This document shows positions 26,750 through 35,859 of a stretch of 64,000 bases of DNA, piece after piece. The stretch is from contig CAWIMQ010000001.1 in assembly GCA_963837265.1 (NCBI GenBank), positions 496,001 to 560,000 of the forward strand, read 5' to 3'. A model generated the notes under the pieces. It saw only the letters and a list, made by a program, of their open reading frames with translations, made no database searches and was not told the DNA's origin. The position numbers and the translations under genes are program-made. The stretch comes from DATBLE01 sp963837265. Its GTDB lineage: Bacteria > Actinomycetota > Thermoleophilia > Gaiellales > Gaiellaceae. How positions within the stretch are numbered: the stretch's first letter is position 1; each line of letters starts with the position of its first letter.

Positions 26750-27390
26750 CTACTGTCCTAGCTTGAGTGATTCTACGACGCCAGGCAAGTGCAGGAACGA
26801 CGGCGGCCGGCGTGAGGGCCCGCCAAGGAAGAGCGCGGCGATCGCCCCGAGCGCGAGGAAGGGGCCGAACGGGATCGCCTTCTTCCGCGCGGCGCGCCCC
26901 TCGCGGACGAGGAAGACGACGCCCGCGAGGCCGACGCCGAGCGAGCCGACGAAGAGCGCCAGCACCACGAGCCAGCCGAGCGCCGCGCCGAGGAGCAGCG
27001 CGAGCTTGACGTCGCCCATCCCCATCCCCGCCGGGTAGACGAGGTGCATGACGAGCAGGAACCCGGCGGCGCCGGCGGCGGCGACGACCCACTCGACCGT
27101 GTGGCCGGGCGAGATCGCGATCCGGGCGGCGAGGACGGCCGCCGCCGCCGCAGAGCGATCCGGTTCGGGATGATCCCCCGCTCGAGGTCGTAGCCCGACA
27201 CGACCACGAGCACGCAGACGACGAAGGCGGCGACGAGCGCGTGCGCGAGGCGGTCGAAGCGGACGAACGAGGCGGAGACGAGCGCGGCGCCGGCGAGGGC
27301 GAGGAGGGCCCTCGCGGCATGCAGCGGGACGCGGCCGTCGCAGGCGCGTTCCCCGGTGGCGGGCGAGGGAGCACGGGCAGAGCGTGCACG
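26750..27390 (-). CDS. Prepilin peptidase, A24/TadV-CpaA type (frameshifted)
   Basis: Aspartic prepilin peptidase. One frame carries the first catalytic region, FVVCVLVVVSGYDLERGIIPNRI, the other the second, YPAGMGMGDVKLALLLGAALGW (GxGD motif) and the end (AIPFGPFLALGAIAALFLGG). They join near 27155 by a small indel in a GGC run. Six membrane segments predicted. The N-terminus is unclear. It would process the Flp and TadE pilins. Confidence 0.65.
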
Positions 27391-27513
27391 ACGGGCCGGA
27401 GGACGGCATCACCCGCGGAGTGGTCAAGGCTGGTCATTCGGTCTCGGCCCCGGTCGCCGACGATTGGATTGCGCTGTGAGCGCGCGGCCGGAGCGATCAG
27501 GAAAGGGGCGGGC

Positions 27514-29323
27514 GATGCGGACTCGGCGATCGGAGCCCGGTTCGGGCGGCGTGCCGCCGGCTGCTCGGCGGCGTCCTGCTGGTCGGGGCCGTGGGCGGGC
27601 TCGTGCTCGGGATCGGCTCGCCGGCAGGGGCAGACGGCGCGGCCGCAGCGGCGGAGTGTCCGGGTCGTTCGGCGACCGGCGGGACGCCTTTCTCGGCTTC
27701 ACGATCACGGGCGGCAACCTGAAGCTCCGGCCGGGGAGCGACCACAGCTGGAAGGCACGTGGAACGGCGGGCCGATCACGCTCTCGGGCGAGATGGTCGT
27801 CACGCGCGCGCCGGGAACGGTCTCCTACGTCAGGATGTCCGCGCACGTCGGCGACAAGTCCTGGCCGGGCTGGCCGCCGAAAGGGAACGACGGCGCGGTC
27901 AGGGGAACGACGGTGAGCCAGCACTTCAACCTCAGCTTCACCGTCCCGCCCAAGTACACGTCGACCTGGGTCAGCGGCTCCGCGGCGCTGTCGGTCTGCG
28001 GCGGCATCTGCGGCGGCTACGCGATCGACTTCACGATCAGGGTGGACAGGAAGGTGAAGCCCCGACGCCCGAAGCCGACCGGCAAGCCGAAGGTGCAGGC
28101 GTTTGCGCCCGGGGGCAGGCCCGCCGAGCCGGGCGGGCCGGTCACCCTCCCGTACACCGTCAGCGACGCGAGCGGCAAGGCGACCGTCCACCTCCAGCTC
28201 TACCAGGGCGGCGAGCCGGTCGGGGCCGAGCGGAGCCTGCCCGGCCCGGCAACCGGGGCGCGGCAGTCGTACACCTACACGCGCCTGGCGAGGACGCTGA
28301 TCGGCCCGCTCTTCTTCTGCGTCTGGGCCGAGTCCAAGGGCGGCAAGAGCGACGACGCGCCGAAGTCGAGCTGCGCCTGGGTTCCGCTCCTCGTCGAGGT
28401 GAAGAGCTACGGCGTCTCGAACGGGTGCGGCGGGAAAGGCTGGGACTCGATCGTCGCGATCGAGAACTACTTCGGCAACACGCACGTCTACGAGGACGCC
28501 GAGACCGGCGTCCGGTACACCGTCGACTTCAAGCCCGCCTGCGACCTCCACGACGCCGGCTACGCCGGCCTGCTCGTCGTCGACCGCATCAACGGAGGCG
28601 GCAAGGTCGACTACCGCAGCTGGTCGCGGATGGCGGTCGACTCGAAGTTCCTGCGCGACATGCGCACGCTCTGCCACACGGCCGCCACGCCGCCGATCCC
28701 GCCGGCGAGCGACGCGATGGGGCAGTGCGAGCACAGCAACATGCCGTCGTCGATCGGCGCCGGCACGCTCTACGGATTCGTCGACAACTACGGCGATCTC
28801 TTCTTCGACGCCGACCTGACCAAACCCGGCCCGCAAGAGCTCGGCGACCGGAAGGCGCGACCGACGGGCGGATCGCGCGACAACGGCCCACCGAAGTGCA
28901 GCCCCTCGGGCCCCGTCGGGCTGGTGCACCGGCGAGCCTCGACGCGCTGCGCGGGCGGCGCCACGCCTCCGACGACGACGCGCGCGCCGGCAGACGGGCG
29001 GCGCCGACGACGATCCGCCGACTCTGCTCGTCCAGGGCTGGAGCGGCAGCCGCGGTCAGCCCGTCGTCCTGCGCTGGCGGGCGAAGGACGCGAGCGGCCG
29101 CGTCTCGTTCGTCGTCGAGGTGTTCGAGACGGACTGCGGGAAGGTCGGCGCCCGCGTCTACAGCAAGACGCTCTCGAACCGGCCAGTCAGCCCGAGCAAG
29201 TACACGTTCTTCACCGACTCCGGCTGGAAGCCCGGAGAGAAGACCTGGTACCGCCTATCTGTCAAGGCGACCGACCCCTCGGGCAACACGAGCACACAGT
29301 GGGCGACGATCAAGGTCGCCTGA
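27514..29323 (+). CDS. Secreted phospholipase A2-like multidomain protein (frameshifted)
   Basis: ATG 27514 after GAAAGGGGC. A signal segment (RRLLGGVLLVGAVGGLVLG) leads to a beta domain (DAFLGFTITGGNLKL...YVRMSAHVGDKSW), an Ig-like domain (GGPVTLPYTVSDASGKA), then a prokaryotic PLA2-like core: FKPACDLHDAGYAGLLVV, with the Cys-His-Asp pattern, later DSKFLRDMRTLC. A final Ig/FN3 domain ends WYRLSVKATDPSGNTSTQWAT. Joins are needed near 27540, 27755 and 28975. Predicted extracellular phospholipase; placed between the two halves of the Tad locus. Confidence 0.6.
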
Positions 29324-29340
29324 CCGGCGGCGCGTCCGAT

Positions 29341-29465
29341 TCGGGAGCGATGTCGCCGCGGGCTTCTCGGAGAGCCCGGATGTCGATGAGATCCTGGTCG
29401 CGGCCGGCGAGGTTCTCGAAGTCGATGAGGTCCTCGTATCGTGCTCCCGACGCGAAGGTGTTCAC
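29341..29465 (-). pseudogene. Possible nucleotidyltransferase C-terminal remnant
   Basis: The minus strand encodes VNTFASGARYEDLIDFENLA then GRDQDLIDIRALREARGD. The EDLIxxxxLAGRxxDLxDIxxL pattern is typical of the end of AbiEii/MNT-type nucleotidyltransferases. Nothing upstream continues it. Confidence 0.35.
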
Positions 29466-29535
29466 GGAGCGGTGAAGAGCACTGCGGCCCTGAGCTGATC
29501 ACCCGGACGCGGCCGGCCGTGCGGAGCGACCCCTC

Positions 29536-29934
29536 TCAACCGTGTCCGGCACCGCCCGCCGGATCGGCGGCGAGCCGGTCGCCGGGCACGATCCCGCGGC
29601 GCTCGCACTCGCCCGCCGGGAGCTCGAGCACGGCCTTCGAGCCGAGCCCGAACGCGACCCGCCAGGGGCCGACGTCGGGCACGACCTTGCGCACGGCGAG
29701 CTCGCGGTCGAGGAAGACGACGTCGATCGGGAAGCGCATGAAGAAGGTGTGGATCGACGAGGCCGGCCTGAGCAGCAGGCCCTCGCCCGCCGCCAGCCCC
29801 TTCCGCCCGAGGAGCCCGCGCATGCGGCTGACCGCCGTCCCGGCGACGACGCAGCGCTCGCACACGACCGCGCCGTCGTCCTCGCGGGCGAGCTTCACCT
29901 CACCGCGGCGCTGAGACCAATCGAATTTCGCCAT
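29536..29934 (-). CDS. DUF192 family protein
   Basis: 132 residues from ATG 29934. Family signature: CVVAGTAVSRMRGLLGRKGL, SIHTFFMRFPIDVVFLDRE, and GSKAVLELPAGECERRGIVPGD. DUF192 proteins often accompany Tad pilus genes in actinobacteria. It is divergent from the Flp pilins, so the region 29935-30021 holds promoters for both directions. Role unknown. Confidence 0.85.
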   Translation of the reverse strand: MAKFDWSQRRGEVKLAREDDGAVVCERCVVAGTAVSRMRGLLGRKGLAAGEGLLLRPASSIHTFFMRFPIDVVFLDRELAVRKVVPDVGPWRVAFGLGSKAVLELPAGECERRGIVPGDRLAADPAGGAGHG

Positions 29935-29949
29935 GGGCCAAACGACTTA

Positions 29950-29977
29950 TTGACAATCGGCGGCACGGGATTAGGTT
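29950..29977 (+). promoter_or_regulatory. Predicted promoter of the Flp pilin operon
   Basis: TTGACA (29950-29955), 16-base spacer, TAGGTT (29972-29977). A perfect 8-bp inverted repeat follows at 29983-30001, and the first pilin starts at 30022 after GAGGAGAG. Confidence 0.55.
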
Positions 29978-29982
29978 GAGAG

Positions 29983-30001
29983 CGTTGCCATAGTGGCAAC
30001 G
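29983..30001 (+). promoter_or_regulatory. Inverted repeat in the pilin leader
   Basis: CGTTGCCA, loop TAG, TGGCAACG. It lies 6 bases after the -10 box, so it covers the transcription start: an operator or a 5' stabilising hairpin. Confidence 0.5.
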
Positions 30002-30021
30002 GGGGAGAGAGGAGAGATCCC

Positions 30022-30210
30022 ATGAAGGCACTGTATGGCCTCTACGGGCGGCTGCTGGTCGCCCTGAGCGATCTCCGCGAGGAGCGGGGGCAGACCTTCA
30101 CCGAGTACGCGATCATCGTCGCCACGATCGTCATCGGCGTGGTCGCAGCCGTCGGCGTGCTGCGCGATGCAGTGATCAGCGCCCTCGGCACCGCGGCCGG
30201 CGACATCTAG
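30022..30210 (+). CDS. flp: Flp pilin 1
   Basis: 62 residues. A basic leader ends at ERGQTFTEY, the class IVb prepilin processing site, followed by the hydrophobic helix AIIVATIVIGVVAAVGVLRDAV. Length and composition are typical for Flp major pilin, exported and polymerised by the Tad machinery encoded downstream. It is first in a plus-strand operon; the second pilin follows after 29 bases. Confidence 0.9.
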   Translation: MKALYGLYGRLLVALSDLREERGQTFTEYAIIVATIVIGVVAAVGVLRDAVISALGTAAGDI

Positions 30211-30239
30211 GCCGCGGCGGCAAGACGAGGGAGAGCGTC

Positions 30240-30431
30240 ATGACCAGGCTCTGCCAAGTCCTACTCGCGAGGTCGACTGCGGCCCTCGTCTCCGCACGCG
30301 GAGACGAGGGCCAGACCTTCACCGAGTACGCCCTGATCATCGCCGTCTTGACCACGGGCACCGTTGCGGCGGTCGGCACGCTGCGGGGCGCGGTCGTCAG
30401 CGCTCTCACCACCGTCGCGACGGACCTCTAG
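30240..30431 (+). CDS. flp: Flp pilin 2
   Basis: 63 residues, a paralogue of the first pilin with the same DEGQTFTEYALIIAVLTTGT processing site and helix. A near-palindromic 30-bp inverted repeat lies in its leader-peptide codons (30282-30311). Two pilin genes in tandem suggest major/minor subunits or alternates. Confidence 0.9.
   Translation: MTRLCQVLLARSTAALVSARGDEGQTFTEYALIIAVLTTGTVAAVGTLRGAVVSALTTVATDL
30282..30311. repeat. 30-bp inverted repeat inside the second pilin gene
   Basis: Perfect 14-bp arms GCCCTCGTCTCCGC and complement around a 2-base centre. It ends just before the codons for the processing site (GQTFTEY). Confidence 0.65.
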
Positions 30432-30451
30432 GAAGCAGGAGCAGTCGCTCG

Positions 30452-30907
30452 ATGAACGGTTCGCGCAAGCAGACCGAGGACGACTTCCCTCTCGCGCGGG
30501 CACGTGCCCGCGCGAGAGGCGAAGAGGGCCAGGCGATGCTGGAGTTCGCCATCGTCGTGCCCGTGATCGCCCTGCTGATCATGTCGATGATCAAGCTGGG
30601 CCTCGTCTACAACAACTACCTCACCCTGAACTCCGCGGTCCGGGCGGGCGCCAGACAGCTGGCGATCGGCCGCGGCACCGGGGACGCGTGCGCGCCCGCC
30701 GTCAACCGGGTGAGACTCTCGGCGCAGTCGACGCTCGACGTGTCGAAGCTCACGGTGGACGCGCCGACGGTCTCGAGCAACTGCGGCAACCTCCTGCCCG
30801 GGTCCGACGCGACCGTGAGCGCGCACTACCCGTGCAACATCAAGATTCCGCCCTTCATCGACATCACGCTGACCTGTAACGCCTCGACGACGGAGCGGGT
30901 GGAGTGA
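30452..30907 (+). CDS. tadE: TadE-like pseudopilin
   Basis: 151 residues. ARGEEGQAMLEFAIVVPVIA carries the processing site and membrane helix, followed by IKLGLVYNNYLTLNSAVRAGARQLAI, the TadE signature. Four cysteines in the C-terminal part (GDACAP, SNCGN, YPCN, LTCN) can form two disulphides. Intact. A 32-bp perfect palindrome precedes the GEEGQ codons. Minor pilin of the Tad pilus. Confidence 0.85.
   Translation: MNGSRKQTEDDFPLARARARARGEEGQAMLEFAIVVPVIALLIMSMIKLGLVYNNYLTLNSAVRAGARQLAIGRGTGDACAPAVNRVRLSAQSTLDVSKLTVDAPTVSSNCGNLLPGSDATVSAHYPCNIKIPPFIDITLTCNASTTERVE
30488..30519. repeat. 32-bp perfect palindrome inside tadE
   Basis: CCTCTCGCGCGGGCAC followed directly by its exact complement, with no loop. 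It encodes PLARARARARGE and abuts the processing-site codons, the same relative place as the repeat in the second pilin gene. Confidence 0.7.
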
Positions 30908-32241
30908 GCGGGGGGCCGCGGATCGTCCGCATGCTTCGCCGCGCCGCCCGGCGGTGCCGCGACGAGCGGGGCCAGGTGCTGGTGATGCTGGCGGCCGCCG
31001 GCATCGGCCTGATCGCGATGGTCTCCTTCGTCGTCGACTACGGCCGGGTCCAGAACGCGCAGAAGGAGCTCCAGGCCGCGGCGGACGCCTCGGCGCTGGC
31101 GGCGGCGCAGGACCTGCCGAACGGCCCCGCCGCGAGCACGGCCCTCGCCTTCAGCGCCGGGCCGGGCGCGTCGAAGGGCAACACCAGGCCCGATCTGCCG
31201 AACGTCTCGACGTCGTACGACCTCAAGTGCCTGACCTTCCTGCAGAGCCTCGGGCTCACCCAGTGCCCGAATGCGATCAAGGTCGACCAGGACGCCGACG
31301 TCCCGCTGCTCTTCCTGGGCAACGTCGGAGTCCCGGGCATCCACGTGCACGCGACCGCCCTGGCGGCGATGCGAGGCGGAAGCGCGTTTCCGCTCGACGT
31401 GATGATCGTCCTCGACCGCACCGGGTCGATGAGCCAGCCCGCGAGCAAGATCCAGCAGGCCCGGGCCGGCGTCCAGGCGTTCCTCTCGGCCATGCGGCCG
31501 TCGTCCGACCGGATCGGCCTCGCGATCTTCCCGCCGACGAACCACAAGAACTGCGACTACGGCGAGCCGGGCCATCCGTACGAGAACGCCCGCGACGAGG
31601 ACAACTACGTCGTCGTCCCGCTGAGGACCGATTTCCGCACCTCGGACACGGGCCCGCTGAACTCGAGCTCGCCGCTGGTCCAGGCGGTGAGCGGCAGCTG
31701 CCCGACGACCGGCGGGATCACCTCGTACACGACCGCGATCCAGTACGCGGAGAACGAGCTGGTGGCGCACGGGCGCCCCGACGCGCAGGACGTGATCATC
31801 TTCTTCACCGACGGCGAGGCGAACTACGGGCCGTACTACCTGGGCAACAACGACCCGCAGCGCACGACGCCGTGCGGGTCGGCGCTCGACCTGGCCACCA
31901 CTCTGAAGGCAGGGGCGCCGCCGGCCGGCGAGCCGCCGAAGGTCGTCGCCGGCACCTGGGTCTACACGATCCTGTACACGACCCCGTCGGCCCAGCGCTG
32001 CAAGGGGTGGAGCTCGGCCCACCAAGGCTCGACGAACTGCAACGTCGGCCAGGACACGCAGTTCCCCTGCGACGAGCAGCCGGCGCCGGTCACCGCGTCG
32101 GAGACGCTCCGGCAGATGGCCTCCGTCGGTAGCGACGGAGTGTCCAGGTTCTACACCTCGCAGAACGACCTGACGCAGATCTTCAGGCGGGTCGCAATCG
32201 ACCTTTCGGGGACCAGGCTCTTACCGGACGACACCCAATAA
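30904..32241 (+). CDS. TadG-like pilus protein with vWA domain
   Basis: 445 residues, intact; GTG 30904 overlaps the tadE stop. RDERGQVLVMLAAAGIGLIA and QNAQKELQAAADASALAAAQ give the TadG-like N-terminus; a vWA domain starts at VMIVLDRTGSMSQPASKI with an intact DxTxS MIDAS, continues with DRIGLAIFPP and VIIFFTDGEANYG. Cysteine-rich in the C-terminal half. Predicted extracytoplasmic, pilus-associated adhesion or anchoring factor. Confidence 0.85.
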   Translation: MSGGPRIVRMLRRAARRCRDERGQVLVMLAAAGIGLIAMVSFVVDYGRVQNAQKELQAAADASALAAAQDLPNGPAASTALAFSAGPGASKGNTRPDLPNVSTSYDLKCLTFLQSLGLTQCPNAIKVDQDADVPLLFLGNVGVPGIHVHATALAAMRGGSAFPLDVMIVLDRTGSMSQPASKIQQARAGVQAFLSAMRPSSDRIGLAIFPPTNHKNCDYGEPGHPYENARDEDNYVVVPLRTDFRTSDTGPLNSSSPLVQAVSGSCPTTGGITSYTTAIQYAENELVAHGRPDAQDVIIFFTDGEANYGPYYLGNNDPQRTTPCGSALDLATTLKAGAPPAGEPPKVVAGTWVYTILYTTPSAQRCKGWSSAHQGSTNCNVGQDTQFPCDEQPAPVTASETLRQMASVGSDGVSRFYTSQNDLTQIFRRVAIDLSGTRLLPDDTQ

Positions 32242-32327
32242 CCGGGCGAATCTCGAAGCCGCCACTTGACGGCGCGGAGACAAGCCTCAATGAACGACTA
32301 GGAAACGAGAAGGAGGGATTTGCACAG

Positions 32328-33149
32328 ATGACGTACCGGGCCCGCAACATCGGACTCGCTCTTGCGCTCGGCCTCGGTGCTGCGTTCCTGGTGACGCTCT
32401 ACGTGCACAAATCAGGAAGGTCGAGCACCGAGTCGCTGACCAAGAAGATCGCGAGCGTATTCGTCGCCAGCCGGGACATCGCCCCCGGGAACCCCGGGCA
32501 GCCAGGTCGGCGGAGAGATCCTCGAGACGCGGCAGCTCCACGACCAGCGTCGTGCCGGGCGCGATCTCGAGCAAGGGGCAGGTCCGCAGGGGCTGGTCTC
32601 CACTGCGCCGATCCTCTCGGGGCAGCAGGTGACGCTGCGCCAGTTCGAGCGCGTCGCCGAGGAGGGCGTCGCGGGCGAGATCTCGCGCACCTACCGCGCC
32701 TTCCAGCTTCCCGGAGACGCCAACCAGCTGCTCGTCGACACGCTCGCGCAGGGCGACCGCGTCGACGTGCTCGCCAACATCAAGTACACGCTGCGGGACT
32801 TCAACGCGGAACCGGCGCAGAGGACCCGAACGCGCAGCAGACGCTCGTCGCCTCGCGCGTCGTCCTCCGCGACCTGCTCGTCCTGCGGGCACCCGAGGCT
32901 CCGGCGGGCACGGGCAAGTTCGGCGCCACGACGAACTACGCCCTGATCCTCAGGGTCACGGACACCCAGGCGCAGAAGCTCTTCTTCGTGATCAAGAACG
33001 GCGACTGGTCGCTGCAGCTGCGTCCCGCCCACGCCGCCGCCGACAGCCCGGGCTCGGTGGAGGTGCCCGGCTCGATCCTCGGCGACGGGCTCAAGAAGAC
33101 GCCGCAATATTCGGAGCTCCTCACCGGATCGGCGGGGCCGTCGAAGTGA
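32328..33149 (+). CDS. cpaB: CpaB/RcpC-like pilus assembly protein (two frameshifts)
   Basis: ATG 32328 behind GAAGGAGGG. Signal-anchor (IGLALALGLGAAFLVTLYV), then VFVASRDIAPG, the SAF domain entry. Frames join near 32490 and 32825; the middle frame has GEILETRQL and ISRTYRAFQLPGDANQLL, the RcpC domain, and DRVDVLANIKYTLRDF. The last frame gives YALILRVTDTQAQKLFFVIKNGDWSLQLRP. Periplasm/wall-facing scaffold of the Tad secretin-like channel in diderms; role in monoderms less clear. Confidence 0.75.
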   Translation: MTYRARNIGLALALGLGAAFLVTLYVHKSGRSSTESLTKKIASVFVASRDIAPGNPGQPGRRRDPRDAAAPRPASCRARSRARGRSAGAGLHCADPLGAAGDAAPVRARRRGGRRGRDLAHLPRLPASRRRQPAARRHARAGRPRRRARQHQVHAAGLQRGTGAEDPNAQQTLVASRVVLRDLLVLRAPEAPAGTGKFGATTNYALILRVTDTQAQKLFFVIKNGDWSLQLRPAHAAADSPGSVEVPGSILGDGLKKTPQYSELLTGSAGPSK

Positions 33150-34390
33150 CGGCGCGCGATCTCGACATACGAGAGCCCGGCGCCTGCGCGCGGGGGCATC
33201 CGCGGCCGCACACGCGTCTGCGCGCTCGGCACGTGGGACGGGCTGCACGACCTCGTCTCCGAGCTCGGGACGCCGCGACGACGTCGAGGTCGTCCAGACC
33301 GGCGAGTACCTCGCCGAGGTCGGCGCACGTGCTCAAGCGAGGTCACGTCGAGGCCGTCCTCTACGTCACCGACGGCGCTTCCAGAGTTCCTCGAGGAGGT
33401 GACGGCGATCCGCGACCACACCAGGGCTCCGGTCGTCCTGCTCTCCGTTCTCGGAGTCGGGCGCGGTCCTCGACGAGGCGCTCGAGGCCGGCGTCGAGGA
33501 GGCGATGCTCCTGCCGCAGGTGGTCGAGAACGTCGCCTTCGCGCTTCGCCGCGCCTCCCGGCCGGGAGGGGGCCCGCCCGGACGCCGACCGCTCCACCGG
33601 CGAGGGGCCGGATCGTGACGGTGTTCTCGCCCAAGGGCGGAACGGGTAAGTCCGCGACGGCGACGAACCTCGCCGTCTCCCTCCAGGGCGACTGCGGCAA
33701 CGTCCTGCTCCTCGACCTCGACGTGCAGTTTGGAGACGTCGCCATCATGCTCGACCTCGACCCGGTCTGGACCTCCACGACGTGGCCGCGGCCCCCGGAG
33801 AGCTCGATGCCGAGAAGCTGGCCGGATACGCTGGAGGCACTCGTCGGGACTCACGTGCTCGCCGCACCGACGCGGCCCGAGGAGGCCGAGCGGCTCACCG
33901 ACGGCAAGGTCGGCCGCCGTGCTCGACCTGGCCCTCGGCGTCTACGACGCGATCGTCGTCGACACCTCGCCGTACTTCCACGGCCCGATGCTGACCGCGC
34001 TCGACCGGACGCGACCGGCTCCTCGCTGCAGCGGGCCAGACGTCCCGACACTCAAGAACCTGCGCCTCGGGCGGCACACGCTCGCGCAGCTCGAGTACCC
34101 GGTCGACCAGATCCGGCTCGTCCTCAACCGCGCTCCGGCCGGCGGGCTGAGTGCCGGAGAGATCAGCGACGCCGTAGAGCTGCCGGTGGGCTACGAGCTG
34201 CCGAACGACCCACGCTGCCCGGACGGTAAACGTCGGCAACCCGGCGGTGCTGGCGAAAGAGGAGTCGGACTACGCGCGAGCCGTGCGGCAGATGGCGGCC
34301 GACCCGTCGGCGGCAGCTCCCCAGAGAGTCGAGCGCGGCCTGCCCAGAGGGTCCGATCGATCATCGCGAGCTCGTCCCGAGACTCACTAA
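33146..34390 (+). CDS. cpaE: CpaE/TadZ-like ATPase (several frameshifts)
   Basis: Start GTG 33146 overlaps the cpaB stop. The receiver-like N-terminal half is broken across frames; the ParA-like ATPase part is clear: IVTVFSPKGGTGKSATATNL (deviant Walker A), NVLLLDLDVQFGDVAIML, then YDAIVVDTSPYFHGPMLT, TLKNLRLGRHTLAQLEY and VLNRAPAGGLSAGEI. The end reads VGNPAVLAKEESDYARAVRQ and stops at 34390. Positions and localises the Tad machinery. At least four single-base shifts are needed. Confidence 0.75.
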
Positions 34391-34408
34391 CCTCGACCCC
34401 GCCCTCCA

Positions 34409-35859
34409 ATGCCGGAGCCGCCGTCCGCCGAACATCGGCGGCGCCGACAGCAGACGCTGCGCGACCTTCCACAACCAGGCGCTGAAGCGACGCGCCTCGG
34501 CGGAACCCACGCGCGAGCGGCCCCGTCGACCCGTACGGGGAGCTGAAGACGCGCGTCCACCAGGCCTGCATCCGGCAGATCGGGCCACGCTCTTCCGCGG
34601 AACGCAGGACGAGGAGACTGCGCCCGCGTGTCGCGCGTCGTCACCGAGCAACTCGAGAAGGAACGACGCCGCTCGCGCACGGGGAGCGGCAGCAGCTGAT
34701 CCGCGAGATCACCGACGAAATCCTCGGCTACGGCCCGCTCGAGCCGCTGCTCGACGACGGGGCGTCACCGAGATCATGGTCAACGGCTACGACCAGATCT
34801 ACGTCGAGCGCGCGCGGCAAGCATCGAGCGCGACGAGCGTCGCCTTCATCGACGAGGCGCACCTGATGCGCATCATCGACAGGATCGTCTCGCAGGTCGG
34901 CCGGCGCATCGACGAGACGTCGCCGATGGTCGACGCGCGCCTGCCGGACGGCTCCCGCGTCAACGCGATCATCCCGCCGCTCGCGCTCGACGGCCCGACG
35001 CTGACGATCCGCAAGTTCTCGCGCGACGCGCTGACGCGATGGAGACCTGATCGCGGCTCGGCACGCTCGACCGGCGGTCGGCGGACTTCCTCGGCGCCTG
35101 CGTGCGGGGGAAGCTGAACGTGGTGATCTCGGGCGGCACGGCTCCGGCAAGACGACGCTGCTGAACGCGCTGTCCGGCTTCATCCCCGGCGACGAGCGCA
35201 TCATCACGATCGAGGACGCCGCCGAGCTGCAGCTCCAGCAGCCGCACGTCGATCCGGCTCGAGACCCGCCCGCCGAACATCGAGGGCAAGGGCGAGATCC
35301 GGATCCGCGATCTGGTGCGCAACGCGCTGCGCATGCGCCCCGACCGGATCATCGTGGGCGAGGTCCGCGGCGCCGAGGCGCTGGACATGCTGCAGGCGAT
35401 GAACACGGGCCACGAGGGCTCGCTGACGACGATCCACGCGAACTCGCCGCGCGACGCGCTGCACCGCCTCGAGATGATGGTGCTGATGGCCGGAGTCGAG
35501 ATGCCGCTGCAGGCGATCCGCGAGCAGATGGCGTGCGCATTCGACGTGATGGTCCAGCTCGCGCGCCTGGTCGACGGCTCGCGGCGGATCAGCCACGTCA
35601 CCGAGGTGTTGCGCATGGAGTCGGACGTCGATCACGCTGCAGGATCTGTACGTCGCGAAGCCCGCGGCGGGCAGCCGCGAGGACGGCTCCGAGCAGCACC
35701 GACCCTGCTCGAGCCGCTCGCACTGCAACCGGGCTCCTGCCCCACTTCTCGGCCAAGCTGAGCGCGAACAGAGTCGTGCTTCCGTCGTCCCTCTTCCTCA
35801 CCGACGAGGACGACGACCTCCAGTCGGCGCGCCTGGCTCGCAACGGGTGGCGGAGATGA
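34409..35859 (+). CDS. cpaF: CpaF/TadA secretion ATPase (several frameshifts)
   Basis: ATPase powering pilus assembly. Recovered segments: QQLIREITDEILGYGPLEPL, VTEIMVNGYDQIYVER, AHLMRIIDRIVSQVGRRIDE, then KLNVVISGG with the Walker A GTGSGKTT one base short near 35143, IIVGEVRGAEALDMLQAMNT (Walker B), SLTTIHANSPRDALHRLE (His box) and a C-terminus LPHFSAKLSANRVVLP...NGWRR. The start is uncertain; ATG 34409 is the first after cpaE. Stop overlaps the next start (ATGA). Confidence 0.8.

Noticed and set aside
27241..28930. Minus-strand frames over the PLA2-like gene
   Set aside because: No motifs; the plus-strand frame has domains, signal peptide and conserved catalytic segment.
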